DNA of 64,000 bases from Sphagnum compactum. Lineage: Eukaryota; Bryophyta; Sphagnopsida; Sphagnales. This document shows positions 60,735 to 64,000 of the stretch, one piece after another. Position numbers and translations under genes: made by a program. The DNA lies in NCBI GenBank assembly GCA_965153455.1, contig OZ234494.1, forward strand, positions 5,394,001 through 5,458,000, read 5' to 3'. Each line of letters opens with the position of its first letter. Position 1 is the first letter of the stretch. The notes under the pieces are model-generated. The model ran no database searches, was not told the DNA's origin, and saw only the letters and a list, made by a program, of their open reading frames with translations.

Positions 60735-63700
60735 AACGATTTGGCTATCATTGACATGCTGATAAGGTTACATCTGACTAAATGGATGACGACCTAAATA
60801 TTCGTATGGTTCCATCCTTGTACAAAACTTTAGCTTTGGGGCAAAATGATGCCAAATTTTCACCTTTGTTTCAAGTGTATATGTAGTCAACCACCTTCAC
60901 AAAAAAAATTGCAGCTGCAAACATAACCCTTGAGATCCTGCATTGCAAAATATATCAATGCTATCTTTTTTCCTGAAAAAAATTAAAATTATCCAAAATT
61001 ATTTTAAAATTTCAGTGAACACTCATTTGTTTTCAAGAAATTTTAAAGGAAATTAAAGAAAAACTTCAAAGTATTTATGTGCACAAAGTTATATAAATTG
61101 CAGCCTTTAATTTTCTAACAAACTGGTACAAATTTGCACCCAGAAAAGTTAAAAGAAGAATATATTTTTGCAGATTCTTCAAAATCTCCCTAACTTTAAT
61201 CACACCCCACAAAAGAGTTCACCAGATTTAGACAGGTTCCTAGCGTTAAGTCAGGTTTGTCTCCTATATTTCTAACTATATTGAGAGTTTTTCAATAACT
61301 TGTCTCCATCAATGCTAAATCCTTTTTGGGATGATCACCACTAGTGCTCCATCACGAAAATGAAAAAAGAAAAGAAAAAAGGCTTGATAAACTGTGAACT
61401 CTCTTCTTCTTAGACAAAACAATTGACTACACTTGAAAAAAAGAGAAGAAAAGAATGTCCATAACTAATTTTGTATGATGAATTATGCAGGAAGGAATGG
61501 AATTTACTCTAGACATGTCTAAGATCTCTGGAGTTTTTGTTTGCACTTAAATTCCTCATTTCGAGTGCATTTGACACTTAAAGTATGTAGCACTCAACAA
61601 CTTGTACTTGACCTCCATTGAATCTGCGGAACTGAGCTGTAGCAGCACATGGGAATATTGTTCTCCATTGTCATCCATTGATCCCCGCTATCGTCCACTG
61701 TATGGATGTGCTGGTCCCTCCACCCTTAGTGCACGTAGGTAGAAATATGTAAGTGTGATGAGAAATGATCAGCAGTTTCAAGAGCAGACCAGAAAGAAAG
61801 AAAGCGGTCATTTCTTTAACTCAAGTCTTACCAACCCCCCCCCCCCCCCCCCAAAATATAATCCTGATCTCTAATAACTCATGCATCACATGATGTCTAT
61901 GTCATTTTTGAATTTGTCACATGCATGCAGGGATTTGTTTTTCAATTTTGTGCTAATATCAAAAATTTGCCAAAAAAATTTACATTAGGAAAAAAAAAAA
62001 TCCAAAATATTCCGGAAATTTTCGAAAAAATTCGAAAATTTTAGTGCAAAAATAATTTGGAAACTTGTCAGCAAATTTCTTTGGGGCTCGACTCAAGTGC
62101 AAAATTTAGTGCTGTAATTTACAATCATCATATCGAAAGTGCACGCTTTGCGCAATACGTCCATTTCATTTGGTAGCCATTCGCAGCAGTAGGCGGCAGT
62201 AGGCGCAAGCTACGAACGTGCTGATAACAGGTTAAACTATCTGTACACCGTGACATCTGTTCGCTACGGACGCACGGACGATTGGGTCGATGATACCACA
62301 ACAATAGATTGTGGTAACGCACGTTGCACCTGTGGCAGTACGTAGATGGTAACGAGGATATCTAGAATTGTTACGATTGAATTCGATTGATAAATACGTG
62401 GGTGCGCGTGACCTTATTTACCGACAGATGCAGAACTTACTACAAAATTGGAACCCCGTCAGTATTAGTACTAATGAGTAGATATTAGTGGACAAGGTTT
62501 AAATTGCTGAATCTACACGTGCACTGATTATGCCGGATATAGCTTGCAAATTGATTAGCCAATTGAAAACCCGCACACGAGCTGTCGTCCAAGGTTTGTG
62601 CATTATCTATGCTACAAAAACAGCTGACGTACACGCTTTGACGGACAGCACAATATGCATTTGTGGGGCTGCAGTTCAACGACTTTCCGTTTGTAACAAA
62701 GAACGAGCACTATCCTCAACCTCCTGCGGCTGCATTTGGATTTTGCGTTGGCGTAAAAACGGAGCACGAAGTAGCCTAATTAACTGCATCATGATTCCTA
62801 CTGCATTGGATTTTCCGTTGGCGACATAAGAGTCGCTCTGATCGACATCACATTGTCAAATTTGTTTTTCTCTTTTGCAGTTGGACTCCAGGAAATGTGC
62901 CCAGGGATCGTGCAATTATTATTTAGTAGCCATGGACTACAACCACGTGTTATTTATCATATCATTGCCTAATTTTAGGGTCGTACATAGGAAAAAATTC
63001 TTTTCAAACTTGCATTTTAGGATCAATCAGAGGATACTGAAAAGTTAGCCTCAGCGTTTCATTTGAAGGCAAATTTACGCCAAATTTCAACCTGAAAAAT
63101 AATATTGCGACCTAAGCAAAGAAAATTTCAAGGACAAAATGGCCCAAATTCTCCAGACCAAATTTTTTTTGGATGATGGCCAATTTAACTACATCACAAA
63201 ATCCTTAAAAGAAAACCTGGTTAGCCTCATCAGGCAAGCTGAGTCTTTTTTTGGGGGACCAAAACTCATCAGAAGGCGACACAGTTTTCTCAAAATGGAA
63301 TATTTGGTCACAAGTTTCCTTTTTGAAGAAAATAAATTCACCGACAAGGGTCAGAAAACTGTTTTTTCAGGGACGGTTTTGCAACATTTATGCTTACTGG
63401 CTACAGTTTCAGGGGTTCCTTGAAATAAAGTCGGAAGTTAAGTCAATTTCTGCCTATGGATGCTTGCCACCTGGCTACAAAAGTGAGAAATAGAAAACAC
63501 TGATCAGTCGCTAACAGTGCTCTTATAATTCCGCGTGCAGCAGCAGCAGCGCTCATGATTGATGACAAAAATTCAATTAAACATCACCAGCTTTGCATAG
63601 ATCTAGTATGGCTTTTCAAATCACCTCATGCGTTACGTCCCCAATAGATAATCAATTGAGTTTGAACTTTGAAATCTGAAGATGGAATGTGATAATCTTT

Positions 63701-64000
63701 GTAGCTTCTGCACGTGTGCGAATATGAGATCATCACACGAGAGCTCAAATTCTCCTAATTTCTTCTAAAGATGGAATATCTTTGCAGCAGCATGTGAGAG
63801 AGATCACACGAGAGTTCAAATTCTCCTAATTTCTTCTAAATATGCACTATCTTTGCAGCAGCATGTTAGAGAGATCACACTAGTGTGCAAATAAATTTAT
63901 CGATTAGGGACCTTAATCACGTGTGGCTAGAGGCCAGACCTGAGTAGCTCATGATATGTATGTACAGAAAAAAATGCATTCTACCCTTTCAAAACGAGTT
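60735..64000 (+). repeat. 3.3-kb direct duplication, copy B (continues past the window)
   Basis: Counterpart of 31848-35108. It lacks the copy-A insertion and carries its own 290-bp insertion (about 61605-61894) with a C18 run near 61835. The alignment is still good at the last base, so the duplication is longer than 3.3 kb. The open frame 63139-63423 is broken by an early stop in copy A and is not supported as coding. Confidence 0.88.

Noticed and set aside
63139-63423. A 94-codon plus-strand frame in duplication copy B
   Set aside because: A one-base difference gives a stop after about 11 codons in copy A (34252), and the sequence belongs to a dispersed low-complexity repeat family.

Overview
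This is a nuclear DNA window from a land plant. The genes are interrupted by short introns with GT..AG borders. Coding exons stand out as GC-richer islands in very AT-rich flanks, and most of the space between genes is decayed transposable-element and repeat sequence. The element families seen (Ty3/gypsy-like gag, CACTA/TNP2, an 8-bp-target-site MITE), plus a plant-type clathrin heavy chain relic and FCP1-like phosphatase relics, would suit a TE-rich genome such as a moss, lycophyte or fern. The species cannot be fixed from the sequence alone. Nothing bacterial (operons, Shine-Dalgarno sites, CRISPR) is present.

Layout. 1-1.14 kb: the last four exons of a plus-strand gene with a proline-rich C terminus that starts left of the window. 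1.15-6.5 kb: flank and AT-rich sequence with small repeats. 6.5-12.9 kb: decayed retroelements: a gag relic, two LTR-end/primer-site-like junctions, and a minus-strand relic of an unidentified element protein. 13.0-13.2 kb: an intact-looking 205-bp MITE. 13.9-17.0 kb: a clathrin heavy chain pseudogene split into two oppositely oriented parts around a CACTA TNP2 transposase relic. 17.2-21.2 kb: a degenerate tandem array and a large inverted repeat. 22.2-25.6 kb: the best gene of the window, a plus-strand seven-coding-exon gene for a 536-residue coiled-coil, tail-anchored protein. 28.0-28.8 kb: a minisatellite of about 50-bp units, each carrying an imperfect palindrome. 30.0-31.3 kb: a foldback structure with a second MITE nested in one arm. 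31.85-35.1 kb: copy A of a 3.3-kb direct duplication. 36.8-37.9 kb: a minus-strand four-exon gene (228 residues) with a pyrimidine-rich leader. 40.1-45.8 kb: nested tandem duplications. 47.4-48.7 kb: a TTCTTTGA-rich hairpin region. 49.6-51.4 kb: two FCP1-like phosphatase-domain pseudogenes. 53.7-54.7 kb: a non-autonomous CACTA element. 54.7-60.7 kb: an AT-rich stretch with no recognised feature. 60.7-64.0 kb: copy B of the duplication, running off the right edge.

Only three loci look like functional genes (1 partial, 22.8-25.6 kb, 36.8-37.9 kb). None matches a family I can name with confidence, and nothing suggests they work in one pathway. The most informative structures are evolutionary: the inverted clathrin relic, the foldback with an internal control for the empty insertion site, the palindromic minisatellite, and the 3.3-kb duplication, which predicts a second copy of the 36.8-37.9 kb gene just beyond the right edge.
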